From assembly GCA_937895345.1 (NCBI GenBank), contig CALAWP010000066.1, forward strand, positions 70,000 to 133,999: 64,000 nt of DNA. The letters are read 5' to 3'. The notes under the pieces were generated by a model, which made no database searches, had not been told where the DNA came from, and saw nothing but the letters and a program-made list of their open reading frames with translations. Below, in pieces: positions 47,917-57,164 of the stretch. Source of the DNA: an uncultured Paenibacillus sp. (GTDB taxonomy: Bacteria > Bacillota > Bacilli > Paenibacillales > Paenibacillaceae). Made by a program: the position numbers and the translations under genes. Numbering within the stretch: position 1 is the stretch's first letter; each line of letters begins with the position of its first letter.

Positions 47917-50115
47917 TTATCGCGCCGATGCCGATTTGAATTTGTAAATTTTGCTGGAAAAGTCGCCGTGGAATTGCGGTTTCGGAAGCCCGGCATACAT
48001 CAGCTCGTCGCCGCCGTAAACGGCGCCGCTTTCCTCCAGCACATAGCTGCGCTGCGGATCCAGACCTTGCAGGCGGAAACGGCCCAGCGGCGGATTCGGC
48101 TCCTGCAGCACGGTCGCAAATACGGCGAAAGCCTCGCTTTTGTCCTTGGAGACGAACATCCAGGCCGCGTCGTTGCCTTCGAACGGGCTGAGGAGACGAT
48201 AGAAATCGCCGAATTGCACCAGGTGGCGGATTTCCTTGTACAAGGCGACCTGCTCCTTCACCTGCTCCTTCTCTTCCTCCGTAAACCGGGTCAGGTCCAG
48301 TTCGTAGCCGAAATTGCCGGACAGCGCGACGTGGCCGCGCATTTGAAGCGACGTGACGCGGCCGACCTGATGATTCGGCACGGCCGACACATGCGCGCCC
48401 ATCGAGCTGACCGGATAGACGATGCTGGTCCCGTACTGGATCTTCAGCCGGGATACCGCGTCCGTATTGTCGCTCGTCCACGTTTGCGGCATATAGTACA
48501 GCATGCCGGGATCGAACCTTCCGCCTCCGCCCGAGCAGCTTTCGAACAATATATGCGGGAACGCCGAGACGATCCGCTCCAGCACCGCGTACAAGCCGAG
48601 CATATATCGGTGGGCCGTCTCCCGCTGGCGTTCCGCCGGCAGCAGCGCAGAACCGATTTCCGTCATGTTTCGGTTCATATCCCACTTCACGTACGTAATA
48701 GGGGCGCTGGACAAAACGTCCGATACCGACTGCACGATATAGTCCTGGACGTCCGGACGCGACAGATCGAGCACCAGCTGATGGCGCGCCTGCGTGCGGC
48801 GGCGTCCCTCGACATGAAGGCACCAGTCGGGATGCTTCCGGTACAGCTCGCTTTCCGGAGAGATCATCTCCGGCTCGAACCAAAGACCGAATTGCAGGCC
48901 GAGCTTGCGGACGCGGCTGGCCAGATCCTCCAAACCGCCCGGCAGCTTATTGCGGTCGACAAACCAGTCGCCGAGCGAGCTGCGGTCGTTGTCCCGCTTG
49001 CCGAACCAGCCGTCGTCCAGCACGAACAGCTCGATGCCCAGCTCCTTGCCCGCCTGCGCGATCGCTTCGATTTTGTCGGCGTTGAAATTAAAGTAGGTCG
49101 CTTCCCAGTTGTTGACGAGAATCGGACGCACGCTGTCGCGGAAGGCGCCCCTCGCCAGCCGGGAACGGTACAGGTCGTGATAGGCGCGCGACATGCCGCC
49201 GAGACCTTGATGCGAATGGACCATGACAGCTTCCGGGGTTTGGAATTGTCCGCCGGGCTCCAGCCGCCATTCGAAATCGAACGGATTGATGCCCGCAAAC
49301 AGCCGCGCGCTGCGGAACTGATCCACCTCGACGCCGGCGATGAAGCTGCCGCTGTATACAAGACTTACGCCGTACACGTCGCCGTGCTCCTCCGTCGCTC
49401 CTTCCGACAGAAGCGCGACGAACGGGTTTTGCATATGGCTGCTGGACCCGCGGCGGCTTTCGACCGCTTGCAGGCCCGGCTCGAGCCGGCGCTTGTGCAT
49501 ATGCCGCTCGCGTACCCACGCGCCCGACAGCTGAAGCATTTCGAACCGGTCATGCGGCATGTCCAGACTCATGCTGAACGCGCGCAGCAGCCGAAGCGGC
49601 TGATCGCCTTCGTTGACCAGCCTGGCGGAACGGGCAATAGCGTTAAAATCCCGGAACACCGTGTACAACAGCTCGGCCTTCAGGCCCGAGCGTTCGTCCC
49701 GCAGCGTCAGATACAACGTCTCGGCTTCTTCTTCGCTCTCGGCGTATACCGCGGGAAGCCCTTCAAGCGCCGGCTTGCCCGGCTCGATGCGGTGCGATTC
49801 GTAACGGAAGTCGGTAACCGTCGAGCCGTCGGAATGCATGATCTCGAATGCCGGCATCCGGAAATCCGAGCTGCCGTACGAGGGATATTCCTGAGGCAGC
49901 GTATCGAGAGACAGCTCGAGCTGATCCAGGTCGGTGCTCGGGGAGAACGACGCCCGCTCCTTCAGCTCCAGCAGCTCATGCAGCGCTTCTCCCCGCACTT
50001 TGCGGCCCCAGTAAACATGGGCGGGATAACCTTGTTTTGTAATGCGGAAGGCATAACTGGCATCCCCGGATTGCAGATGGAACAAGGACGTTGGCTCATG
50101 AAAACGAATGTTCAT
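47917..50115 (-). CDS. Alpha-galactosidase, glycoside hydrolase family 36
   Basis: 732-residue retaining alpha-galactosidase. The N-terminal beta-supersandwich (about 1-330) is followed by the catalytic barrel with FVLDDGWFGKRDNDRSSLGDW, KYVKWDMNR-type nucleophile motif (ITYVKWDMNRNMTE, Asp), and the acid/base region FESCSGGGGRFDPGMLYYMPQTWTSDNTD. These are GH36 signatures of melibiose/raffinose enzymes. There is no signal peptide, so it is cytoplasmic. It follows a LacI regulator gene by 38 bases. No cognate transporter lies next to it. Confidence 0.95.
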   Translation of the reverse strand: MNIRFHEPTSLFHLQSGDASYAFRITKQGYPAHVYWGRKVRGEALHELLELKERASFSPSTDLDQLELSLDTLPQEYPSYGSSDFRMPAFEIMHSDGSTVTDFRYESHRIEPGKPALEGLPAVYAESEEEAETLYLTLRDERSGLKAELLYTVFRDFNAIARSARLVNEGDQPLRLLRAFSMSLDMPHDRFEMLQLSGAWVRERHMHKRRLEPGLQAVESRRGSSSHMQNPFVALLSEGATEEHGDVYGVSLVYSGSFIAGVEVDQFRSARLFAGINPFDFEWRLEPGGQFQTPEAVMVHSHQGLGGMSRAYHDLYRSRLARGAFRDSVRPILVNNWEATYFNFNADKIEAIAQAGKELGIELFVLDDGWFGKRDNDRSSLGDWFVDRNKLPGGLEDLASRVRKLGLQFGLWFEPEMISPESELYRKHPDWCLHVEGRRRTQARHQLVLDLSRPDVQDYIVQSVSDVLSSAPITYVKWDMNRNMTEIGSALLPAERQRETAHRYMLGLYAVLERIVSAFPHILFESCSGGGGRFDPGMLYYMPQTWTSDNTDAVSRLKIQYGTSIVYPVSSMGAHVSAVPNHQVGRVTSLQMRGHVALSGNFGYELDLTRFTEEEKEQVKEQVALYKEIRHLVQFGDFYRLLSPFEGNDAAWMFVSKDKSEAFAVFATVLQEPNPPLGRFRLQGLDPQRSYVLEESGAVYGGDELMYAGLPKPQFHGDFSSKIYKFKSASAR

Positions 50116-50153
50116 CGATTAACAGCTCCTTAAGTTGGAATATAGGTTCTCGT

Positions 50154-51206
50154 TCATCCATTTCCGGACGGCGGCAGCTGCCCGCCGCCGCAGCTTTCCC
50201 GTACGATAAACGACGTATTGACGGTTACGTGAAGCGGAGTATCGCGTCCTTCGATCCGCTCGAGCAGCAGCTGGACGGCGGTCCTTCCCATCAGCTCGGT
50301 ATGAACCCGCACCGTCGTCAGCGGCGGACTGACGAAAGCGGCGACTTCGATGTCGTCGAAGCCGACAACCGCCATATCTTGGGGCACCCGGATTCCCTCC
50401 TCGTGCAGCGCGCGCAACGCGCCCACCGCAATCGGATCGCTGCCCGCCAGACAAGCGGTAGGCTTCTCCTCCAGCTTCAACAGCTCCCGCATCGCCTCGT
50501 AACCTCCGCCCGAGGACCAGTCGGACCGGATTTCGTATTCCGGGCGGTATGTCCCGGCTTGCTGCAGCAGCTGCCGATACAGCGCTCTTCGCGGATCCGG
50601 TTCGTTCAAGCTTTCCAGAGACCCGTCCAGCCGGTGAATATGCTCCGTCCCGCCGATATACGCGATCTTCTCATGTCCGAGCGACTGCAAATGTCCAATG
50701 GAAGCCCTCGCCGCGCCTTCGAAGTTCAGCTTCACCGTATCGAAGCCTTCCAGCTCTTCCGAATGGTTGACGAAGACGATCCGGTCGGGGTGCGGATAAA
50801 GCCGTACAACGTCGCGGGCGTCCACCGATCCGACGACGATCAGCCCGTCCAAGCGGTGAAGCTCGGCAGACTCTGCTCCGCCGCCGCATCTGACCGTCTT
50901 GGAAATTGACAGCCCCAGCTCCTCGCAGCGGATTTCGATGCCTCTGCGAATAGCCGTAAAATAAGGATCGCCGTGCTCCTCCTCCAGCGTAAACCAGAGA
51001 AGCAAGCCGATCCGCTTGCGCGACAGCTGCTCGTCCCGCTTGAGCTTGCGAAGACGGGACGGCTTATACGCCAATTGTTCGGCAATACTGAATATGCGTG
51101 CCCGCGTTTCCTCGCTTACGGACAGCGACGGATCGTTGTTCAACACCCGGGACACCGTCGCCGCGGAAACGCCCGCTTGTTTCGCTATCGTTTTAATGGT
51201 CGCCAT
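50154..51206 (-). CDS. LacI-family repressor
   Basis: 350 residues from the ATG at 51204-51206, preceded by AGGGGGGACG. The N-terminal LacI helix-turn-helix and hinge are clear: ATIKTIAKQAGVSAATVSRVLNND and ARIFSIAEQLAYKPSRLRKLK. The sugar-binding periplasmic-fold domain (about 60-340) includes GLLLWFT, LIVVGSVDARDV, HEKIAYIGGTEH, ACLAGSDPIAVGAL and VVGFDDIEVAAFVSPPLTTVR. It is first in an operon with the GH36 enzyme and should repress it when no alpha-galactoside is present. A 16-bp palindrome lies upstream. Confidence 0.94.
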   Translation of the reverse strand: MATIKTIAKQAGVSAATVSRVLNNDPSLSVSEETRARIFSIAEQLAYKPSRLRKLKRDEQLSRKRIGLLLWFTLEEEHGDPYFTAIRRGIEIRCEELGLSISKTVRCGGGAESAELHRLDGLIVVGSVDARDVVRLYPHPDRIVFVNHSEELEGFDTVKLNFEGAARASIGHLQSLGHEKIAYIGGTEHIHRLDGSLESLNEPDPRRALYRQLLQQAGTYRPEYEIRSDWSSGGGYEAMRELLKLEEKPTACLAGSDPIAVGALRALHEEGIRVPQDMAVVGFDDIEVAAFVSPPLTTVRVHTELMGRTAVQLLLERIEGRDTPLHVTVNTSFIVRESCGGGQLPPSGNG

Positions 51207-51268
51207 CTCGTCCCCCCTTGTCGGCCGGCTTAGGCGCAACTGTTTTGCCGCAATTAATTGTTAAGTCC

Positions 51269-51284
51269 ATCCGAACGGTCGGAT
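51269..51284. promoter_or_regulatory. Palindrome ATCCGA-N4-TCGGAT, candidate LacI-family operator
   Basis: Perfect 6-4-6 inverted repeat about 63 bases before the LacI gene start. LacI-family proteins often bind such CG-centred dyads and regulate themselves. Confidence 0.42.
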
Positions 51285-51497
51285 ATGCAAAATTAGATTT
51301 GGCTCTGTGCGATAATTTTTAGTTAATAATTTTACTGAATAAAATCATGTTAACAAACGTTGTCCGTTTCCGCAACCCCCGGCACGAACTCTTCTCCTTG
51401 AGAGCGGTTCGAGTTATCGAGATGCAACTTTTCCGGTGCCGATTGCCGTCTGTAACGGTGACGGAATAAAAGATCACAGAAGGATGTGTAGCCCGCC

Positions 51498-52217
51498 ATG
51501 AAAAAAATGGTGTTCATCGCAGCAGCCGCTGCCCTGCTTGTAGCCGGATGCAGCCAAGGAAACGGCGAAGCGCCGGCCACGCCGGACCATGCGCGTCAGG
51601 AGCAGCAGCAGCCTGCCGGCAGTCCGACGTCACCTGCGGCTTCTCCCGAGCCGAACAGAGAGCAATTGAACGGCGGCAGCAAAAACGCGAACGACGGCGC
51701 AGACGAAGGCGCGGTATCGGCGGAATCGCCTCAGGACGCCGCCGCTCTTGTTATCACGGCGCTGAAGGATAAAGATTTAACCGCCTTGAAGTCCTATATC
51801 CATCCGGAGAAAGGCATACTTTTCTCGCCTTACGCGCATGTCGACCAATCGGAAGCTCAAACGTTTCTGGCGAAGGATCTGCCGGACTGGAACGACGAAA
51901 CGGTTCGCACATGGGGCCGATACGACGGCTCCGGCGAGCCGATCGAGCTGACGTTTGCGGGTTATTACGACCGTTTCGTCTACGACAAAGACTTTATTAA
52001 CGCGGAGACGATCGGATGGAATGAAATCAAAGGAACCGGAAACACGGCGCCGAACATCGACGAAACGTTCCCGGGAAGCTACAAGGTCGACTACTACTTC
52101 AGCGGCTTCGACGAGCAATACGAGGGCATGGACTGGGAAAGCCTCATTCTCGTGCTGGAGGAGCACGACGGAGGCTGGTTCCTCAGTGCGATCGTCCATT
52201 CGCAATGGACGATTTGA
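51498..52217 (+). CDS. Lipoprotein of unknown function
   Basis: 239 residues, ATG preceded by AGAAGGATG. The signal peptide ends at lipobox VAGC (Cys18), then a long low-complexity linker (about 20-75, rich in Gln, Ala, Pro, Asn, Gly, Asp). The folded part (about 76-239) starts SPQDAAALVITALKDKDLTALKSYIHPEKGILFSPYAHVD and ends with a beta-rich NTF2-like-looking stretch (VDYYFSGFDEQYEGMDWESLILVLEEHDGGWFLSAIVHSQWTI). Similar lipoproteins occur in Paenibacillus; no function is known. It is monocistronic. Confidence 0.82.
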   Translation: MKKMVFIAAAAALLVAGCSQGNGEAPATPDHARQEQQQPAGSPTSPAASPEPNREQLNGGSKNANDGADEGAVSAESPQDAAALVITALKDKDLTALKSYIHPEKGILFSPYAHVDQSEAQTFLAKDLPDWNDETVRTWGRYDGSGEPIELTFAGYYDRFVYDKDFINAETIGWNEIKGTGNTAPNIDETFPGSYKVDYYFSGFDEQYEGMDWESLILVLEEHDGGWFLSAIVHSQWTI

Positions 52218-52588
52218 CGAGACGACGGATTGGACGATGAACAGACGATTTGCGGGACGATATACAAGAAGCTTTACAGGAGACTGGAAGCTTTGCAGAA
52301 AGCCAGACGTTTTATAAATGGAGGCAGATTGGAGCTTTTGACAGGACGCTCTTACTTTTTCGCAGCATCTATTGCCATTGTCCCGCCATGGAAAAAGGAG
52401 CTGTTCCCCCGTTTGCGGCGGAAGGAACAGCTCCTTCTTATATACCGGCTTCGTCGCCGGTCTGTTCGGCAAGGACCGGACAGCTCCTTCTGATGCGGCA
52501 GCTTCGCCGACGGTCCGGATGATGAGCCCGGACAACTCCTTTTTATGTCGGCTTCGCGTCGACGGACGGCCTTCGGGATGCGTCGTCC
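52218..52588. other. Convergent intergenic region with terminators and short inverted repeats
   Basis: No gene. The main element is the hairpin at 52391-52436. Further hairpins such as ACCGGC-N6-GCCGGT (about 52444-52461) and repeated ACAGCTCCTTCT units (about 52427 and 52481) follow. Confidence 0.6.
52391..52436 (-). terminator. Terminator between convergent genes
   Basis: AAGGAGCTGTTCC (52395-52407) pairs perfectly with GGAACAGCTCCTT (52424-52436); on the minus strand TTTTTCC follows. On the plus strand CTTAT follows, so it could be bidirectional. Confidence 0.78.
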
Positions 52589-53305
52589 TTAGTCAGCCTT
52601 GCCTTTCCCGGATTCAGGCGCTTTGCTTCCCTGCTCCTTCATATCCGGGTTCACCTTCGATTGATCCGGCTGCTTACCGGACATTTCCGGCTTCGTCTGC
52701 GGCTGCTGCATGTCGGACTTGCCCGGCGACTGCTGCTGTTTGTCGAGCTTGCCAGGAGATTGCTGCTTTAATTCGGGTTTGCCTGTCGGCGCGGGCTGTT
52801 GGGTCGGAGCAGGCGGCATCGTAGGCTGCGGTTTTTCACCCCGCATATTTCCGTCCGGCTTTTTGAAGCGAGGAAATCCTTTGCCGCCGTGAAGCTTGGA
52901 CAATTCGTCATAGAGCTCCCGCGCCGACTTTCCTTCCGTCCGGATGCCGTGCTCTTCCGCTATTTTCTGCAAATGCTCCAGCCGTTTCGCCTTATGCTCC
53001 GCTTTAAAAGCTTCCCACTTCTCTTTGTCGGCAGCCTTTGCGGCGTTCAGCTCTTTCTTCAATTGCTCGGCGCTTTTGCCGTTCGTGGAAATGCCGAAGT
53101 ACGCGGCCATTTCCTTTAACCGCTCCATCCGGAATTTTTCGAACTCTTGCCGGGACATGCCTTCGCGCTCTTGGATTTGGGGATGCATCAACACCAAATC
53201 CGACGCCGAGGCTGCCGCAGCCGAAACCGCAGGCGCCGCAGCCGTCAAAGCCGTGGCAGCCAGCACCGCCGCTGCAACCAACAAGGGAATCCTTCGTTTA
53301 TTCAT
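52589..53305 (-). CDS. Secreted protein with repeated FGI/HGI helical motifs and Pro/Gln/Lys-rich tail
   Basis: 238 residues from the ATG at 53303-53305, after AAAGGTGAG. A signal peptide (about 1-31, ending AVSAAAA) is followed by two copies of a helical motif, MAAYFGISTNGKSAEQLKKEL (about 75-94) and IAEEHGIRTEGKSARELYDEL (about 122-142), linked by charged helices. The last 90 residues are low-complexity (Pro, Gln, Lys, Gly, Met). The paired motif recalls small helical repeats in secreted Bacillus proteins; no function is assigned. Confidence 0.78.
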   Translation of the reverse strand: MNKRRIPLLVAAAVLAATALTAAAPAVSAAAASASDLVLMHPQIQEREGMSRQEFEKFRMERLKEMAAYFGISTNGKSAEQLKKELNAAKAADKEKWEAFKAEHKAKRLEHLQKIAEEHGIRTEGKSARELYDELSKLHGGKGFPRFKKPDGNMRGEKPQPTMPPAPTQQPAPTGKPELKQQSPGKLDKQQQSPGKSDMQQPQTKPEMSGKQPDQSKVNPDMKEQGSKAPESGKGKAD

Positions 53306-53694
53306 CGCTTTTCGTCTCACCTTTCCGTCGCATAGTTGTGCGAGGCGTACGCTCTCCTTCACCTCATCTGGATTATTTTCCCCATCAATCGACGCAGTTA
53401 GACATTCATTTGGCAAAAAAAGAAAGGACTGCCGCATAAGACGGCCGCCCTTATCCCCCCGTAACCCGTTTACTTCGCAGCTTGCTTGTCGGAGCGCTGT
53501 AAGTAACAACAAAATCGGCATTGCAGCATCGTAGAGCGGCTTTTAACCATCTGTGCGGTAAAAACGAGGCAGACGGGGCAAATAAGGTCTCTGGCATCCG
53601 TTACCTATTGAAAAGCTCCGTTTTTCTCGAAATAACGTATCTATATCCGATAGAATCCGTAGAGTTGGACTTACTCGTCCGCCTTAGTCGTCCG
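53306..53694. other. Intergenic region between the G3E GTPase gene and the secreted protein gene
   Basis: Both neighbours are on the minus strand. No convincing gene, terminator or promoter could be picked out by eye; a poly-A tract at 53415-53421 and short GC-rich repeats near 53430-53465 are the only visible features. Confidence 0.5.
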
Positions 53695-54831
53695 CTATTC
53701 GTTTTCTAACCGCAACAATTCTCGAAGCAGCGCATCCCTATCGAAATGTTCGCCGATAAATACCGCGACGTCGCGGGTCCCTTCCCGCGGTTCAACGCGG
53801 ACAAAGTCCGATTCCTTGTAGGCGTATTGAAAAAGAAAGCGGCTCGGCAAGTCGGTAAACGATACGACGCCTTTGGCCCGGTACACATTGTCCGGCAAGC
53901 CGTTCAGCAGCGCCTCGAACTCTTGACTGTCGATCGGCTTGCGCCAATAATGCGTCAATGCCATCACATGGCTGTGCGAATGATGATGATTCTCCGATCC
54001 GCTATATGACGTCGCATGGCTGTGCCCGACAGGATGCGGCTTATCCGCACTATCCGATGGCGGCGCGTGGTCATGGCCGGCGGAACGCGACGGCAAAGGA
54101 CGGTCATGCACCGCGGAACCCTTACCCTTGTTGAGCTCCTGCTCGTCCCTTGCGGATCCGCCCGGATGCGGCGCATTTCCGCCCGCCGCCGCGCCGGAAG
54201 GCCGGCCGTCCGGTTCCAGCCAGCTCCAGTCGTCCATCCGGCAGCGAATCGTCGGGACGATCGGCGCGTGCGCGTTTAATTCCCGGAGCAGCTGCTGGGC
54301 TTCCGCGAGCTCGTCCGGCTGCAGCCGATCCAATTTGTTCAACAACAGCATCGTGGCGCAGCGAATTTGTTCCTTCATCAGCCGATATGTACGGCTTTTG
54401 CCCGAACGGCTTCGCGCCAGCAGCTCCAGCCCGTCGACAACGGTCGCGACCGACCGCAGATCGATGCCGTAAGAGATGGCCGCATCCGTTACGCCGTCGA
54501 TCGTCTCCATCGGATTGGCGGCACCGGTGGATTCGATGACAATGACGTCCGGCCTGTGCTCCTCCAGCAGCTTGCCGAGCTCAAGGCCGAGACTGCCTCG
54601 CATCGAACAGCAAATGCAGCCGCTCAGCACTTCCGCCAACGGAACCTCCTCGTCCAGCAGCTGACCGTCCAGATTGACGTCGCCGATCTCGTTCATGAGA
54701 ACGGCCGGCTTCAGACCTTCGCTTTGAAACCGTTCCAGCATAAGAGCAAGCAGCGTCGTTTTGCCGCTCCCCAGAAAACCCGACAGCAAATGGACGGGCG
54801 TAATGTCCGTTCTATTTGGATCTTTGTTCAT
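53695..54831 (-). CDS. G3E (CobW/ZigA-type) metal-chaperone GTPase with His-rich insert
   Basis: 378 residues from the ATG at 54829-54831; upstream GGAG is 11 bases away, a bit far. P-loop GFLGSGKTTL (about 18-27), the metal-binding GCICC motif (CxCC, about 70-75), ESTGAANP and NKLD are G3E GTPase marks. Between the GTPase and the CobW C-terminal domain lies a low-complexity insert (about 215-285) with many histidines (HDH, HPVGHSHA, HHHSHSH), as in Zn/Ni/Co chaperones. It probably delivers zinc or another metal to an enzyme. Confidence 0.9.
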   Translation of the reverse strand: MNKDPNRTDITPVHLLSGFLGSGKTTLLALMLERFQSEGLKPAVLMNEIGDVNLDGQLLDEEVPLAEVLSGCICCSMRGSLGLELGKLLEEHRPDVIVIESTGAANPMETIDGVTDAAISYGIDLRSVATVVDGLELLARSRSGKSRTYRLMKEQIRCATMLLLNKLDRLQPDELAEAQQLLRELNAHAPIVPTIRCRMDDWSWLEPDGRPSGAAAGGNAPHPGGSARDEQELNKGKGSAVHDRPLPSRSAGHDHAPPSDSADKPHPVGHSHATSYSGSENHHHSHSHVMALTHYWRKPIDSQEFEALLNGLPDNVYRAKGVVSFTDLPSRFLFQYAYKESDFVRVEPREGTRDVAVFIGEHFDRDALLRELLRLENE

Positions 54832-55334
54832 ATGGCCTGCTTCTCCGTTTGCATCATTTGTAATCACTGCAGCTTGCTCCAGCTATTATAGCGCATCCTG
54901 CGCCTGAACGCACCGAATGGCGAACCGCAAAATGCCAAGCAACGAGCACATCGGCAAAATCGCCGGATACGATGCAACTTTCACATACAGCGGCCGTACG
55001 GGTCACACCTGCAGACGACAACCGCAACGGCCAATGTATGGACTCACCGCAGACGACAACCGAATCGGACAATGCACGGACTCTCCTCAAAAAGAAACCG
55101 TGTCAGCCATCACGCGGACTCCCAGCAGACAACCATACTTTTTTTTAGGAAAACAAATTTTTTGTTTGATTTCTTTCGTTGCGCGTTGTACCATTTGGTT
55201 CATAGGAAATCATTGGGCGCAAACGAGCGGCTTTGCACCGGCTGGCGCTAAGCCGACGACAGCTGATCACTACCGGAGCCGTCGACTTGCAGCCCGGCCG
55301 GCGGTTCGGCGCCGCCAAGGAAAGGAGCACACGG
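54832..55334. other. Divergent intergenic region with a 38-bp tandem duplication
   Basis: No gene. It holds the tandem repeat at 55011-55086 and an AT-rich stretch (55139-55170). The YheO-type gene has AAAGGAG before its ATG. Promoters were not resolved. Confidence 0.55.
55011..55086. repeat. Two tandem copies of a 38-bp repeat
   Basis: Copies at 55011-55048 and 55049-55086 begin GCAGACGACAACCG and end GGACTCWCC, with a few differences. A degenerate third part may follow near 55117-55135. Confidence 0.85.
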
Positions 55335-56000
55335 ATGGAATCGATTTCGCAGGAGCTGCAGCTGTTCGCCGAGCTGGCCAAAGGAATCGCCGCCCAATTC
55401 GGGGACAAATGCGAGGTCGTCGTACACGACTGGTCCAGGCCGTACGACAGCACGATCGTCATCATCGAAAACGGTCACGTCACCGGCCGCAAGGTCGGCG
55501 ACCCCGGAACGAATCTGGGTCTGGAAATTATGAGAGGGACGACCGACGGCGGCAACCGGCACAATTACGTAACCCAGACGGCGGACGGCCGCATATTGCG
55601 CTCCACTTCGATGTATGTCAAAAACAACGACGGAAAAATTATCGGAGCCGTATGCCTTAACTTCGACATTACCGATCTGATGCTTGCCGAAAAAACGCTG
55701 CAATCGCTCACCGCGAGCGGGCTTGCGCCCGTCCGCGAATCGTTCGTCACCAACGTGAACGAGCTTCTCGACGCTCTGATCCAGGAGGCGCAGGAGGCGG
55801 TAGGCAAGCCGCCGGCGCATATGACGAAAGAAGATAAAATCGAGCTCATTCGGCTGCTGGACGAGAAAGGCGCGTTTCTGATCAAAAAATCGGGCGAGCG
55901 GATATGCGGGTACTTGGGCATATCGAAATATACGCTGTACAGCTATTTGGACGAATCCAAATCGACCCGGCAAGAAGGACATCCAAACGGAGGGGAATAA
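55335..56000 (+). CDS. YheO/DauR-type PAS-domain regulator
   Basis: 221 residues from the ATG at 55335 after AAAGGAGC. The N-terminal YheO-type PAS-like domain (LFAELAKGIAAQFGDKCEVVVHDW, YVTQTADGRILRSTSMYVKNNDGKIIGAVCLNFDIT) covers about 8-115, and the C-terminal helix-turn-helix (EDKIELIRLLDEKGAFLIKKSGERICGYLGISKYTLYSYLDE) about 160-205. DauR, a member, controls D-arginine catabolism in Pseudomonas. Here the gene is 4 bases ahead of a D-amino-acid enzyme gene, which fits a regulator of D-amino-acid use. Confidence 0.9.
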   Translation: MESISQELQLFAELAKGIAAQFGDKCEVVVHDWSRPYDSTIVIIENGHVTGRKVGDPGTNLGLEIMRGTTDGGNRHNYVTQTADGRILRSTSMYVKNNDGKIIGAVCLNFDITDLMLAEKTLQSLTASGLAPVRESFVTNVNELLDALIQEAQEAVGKPPAHMTKEDKIELIRLLDEKGAFLIKKSGERICGYLGISKYTLYSYLDESKSTRQEGHPNGGE

Positions 56001-56004
56001 CAGG

Positions 56005-57126
56005 ATGAGCGTATCCGGCAGCGTTATGCAGCAAGTTGAAACGCCATGTCTTGTCATCGATGGAGAAACGGTTAATCGCAATATCGCGAAAATGGCGGCC
56101 GACGTCGGCAGGCTCGGCGTCAAGCTGCGGCCGCATGCCAAGACGCACAAGCTGCCGGAGATGGCCGTCCGCCAATTAAACGCCGGCGCATGCGGCATCA
56201 CGGCCGCCAAGCTGGCGGAGGCGGAAGTTATGGCTGCCGCAGGCATTCGCGACATCTTTGTCGCTTACCCGGTCGTGACGCCGGCCAAGCTGGACCGGGC
56301 GGCCGCATTGCTTCGCGCCGGGGTGAGGCTCATCGTGGGCTTGGACAGCCTCGAGGGCGCGCGGCGCATCGCGGAAGCGGCCGTCCGAAACGGCGTCCGG
56401 TTCGAGGTTCGTCTCGAAATCGAAACGGGGCTGCGCCGCACGGGCGCGGAACCGGCGGAAGCGGTCAAGCTCGCGCAAGCGGTAACCGCGATGGACGGTG
56501 TGGCGCTTACCGGCATTTTCACGTATCGGGGAGCGATGCTGCAGGGCGGGCCGACGCTCGATTTGCGGGCCGCCGGCCATGAGGAAGGGCGGTTGATGGC
56601 GGCGGCGGCCAAAGCGATTCGGGACACCGGCGCGGCGATCGACGACGTAAGCGTCGGATCGTCGCCGACGGCGGTCTATGCGGCGGAAATTGGCGGCGTA
56701 ACGGAGGTTCGCCCCGGCACCTACATTTACCAGGACCGGATGCAGGCGGCGTTCGGGCTTTGCGCGCTGCAAGATTGCGCCGGAGCCGTATGGGCTTCGG
56801 TCGTCAGCCGCCCCGCGCCGGATCGGATCGTCATCGACGGCGGCAGCAAGGCGTTTGCGACCGATGTGCAGCCCGGCAAGCCTCCGCTGAACTTGAGCGG
56901 CTTCGGCCATGTCGTCAGCGATCCGGATGCGGTCTTCGAGCGGATGAACGAGGAGCATGGCATCCTCCGCGTCCGGCCGGACAGCCATTACAAAGTCGGA
57001 GACGTCATCGCCGTTGTTCCGAATCATATTTGCAGCACCGTCAATCTGCATAATTACATTTACATTCAGGAAAGCGGCGGCCGGCTTCGTAAGGCTGCCG
57101 TGGCGGCGCGCGGCCTGCTGGAGTAG
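56005..57126 (+). CDS. Fold-type III PLP enzyme, D-threonine aldolase / D-serine dehydratase-like
   Basis: 373 residues. The PLP lysine is in KLRPHAKTHKLPEMA (about Lys52) with VETPCLVIDGETVNRNIAKM before it, matching the D-threonine aldolase / DSD1 family (alanine-racemase-like N-domain). The C-terminal metal site is in VPNHICSTVNLHNY (His and Cys ligands). Such enzymes cleave D-threonine or D-3-hydroxy-amino acids, or dehydrate D-serine. The ATG overlaps a GAGGGG site. The deacylase gene follows 38 bases later. Confidence 0.88.
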   Translation: MSVSGSVMQQVETPCLVIDGETVNRNIAKMAADVGRLGVKLRPHAKTHKLPEMAVRQLNAGACGITAAKLAEAEVMAAAGIRDIFVAYPVVTPAKLDRAAALLRAGVRLIVGLDSLEGARRIAEAAVRNGVRFEVRLEIETGLRRTGAEPAEAVKLAQAVTAMDGVALTGIFTYRGAMLQGGPTLDLRAAGHEEGRLMAAAAKAIRDTGAAIDDVSVGSSPTAVYAAEIGGVTEVRPGTYIYQDRMQAAFGLCALQDCAGAVWASVVSRPAPDRIVIDGGSKAFATDVQPGKPPLNLSGFGHVVSDPDAVFERMNEEHGILRVRPDSHYKVGDVIAVVPNHICSTVNLHNYIYIQESGGRLRKAAVAARGLLE

Positions 57127-57164
57127 CAAGCCGCAAGGACAAGCAGAGAGGAGCCCTCAGTTAT

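Noticed and set aside
47308..50133. A 941-residue open frame on the plus strand
   Set aside because: It is antisense to the GH36 alpha-galactosidase and the MerR gene, has low-complexity Arg/Gln/His composition and no ribosome site; an artefact of high GC.
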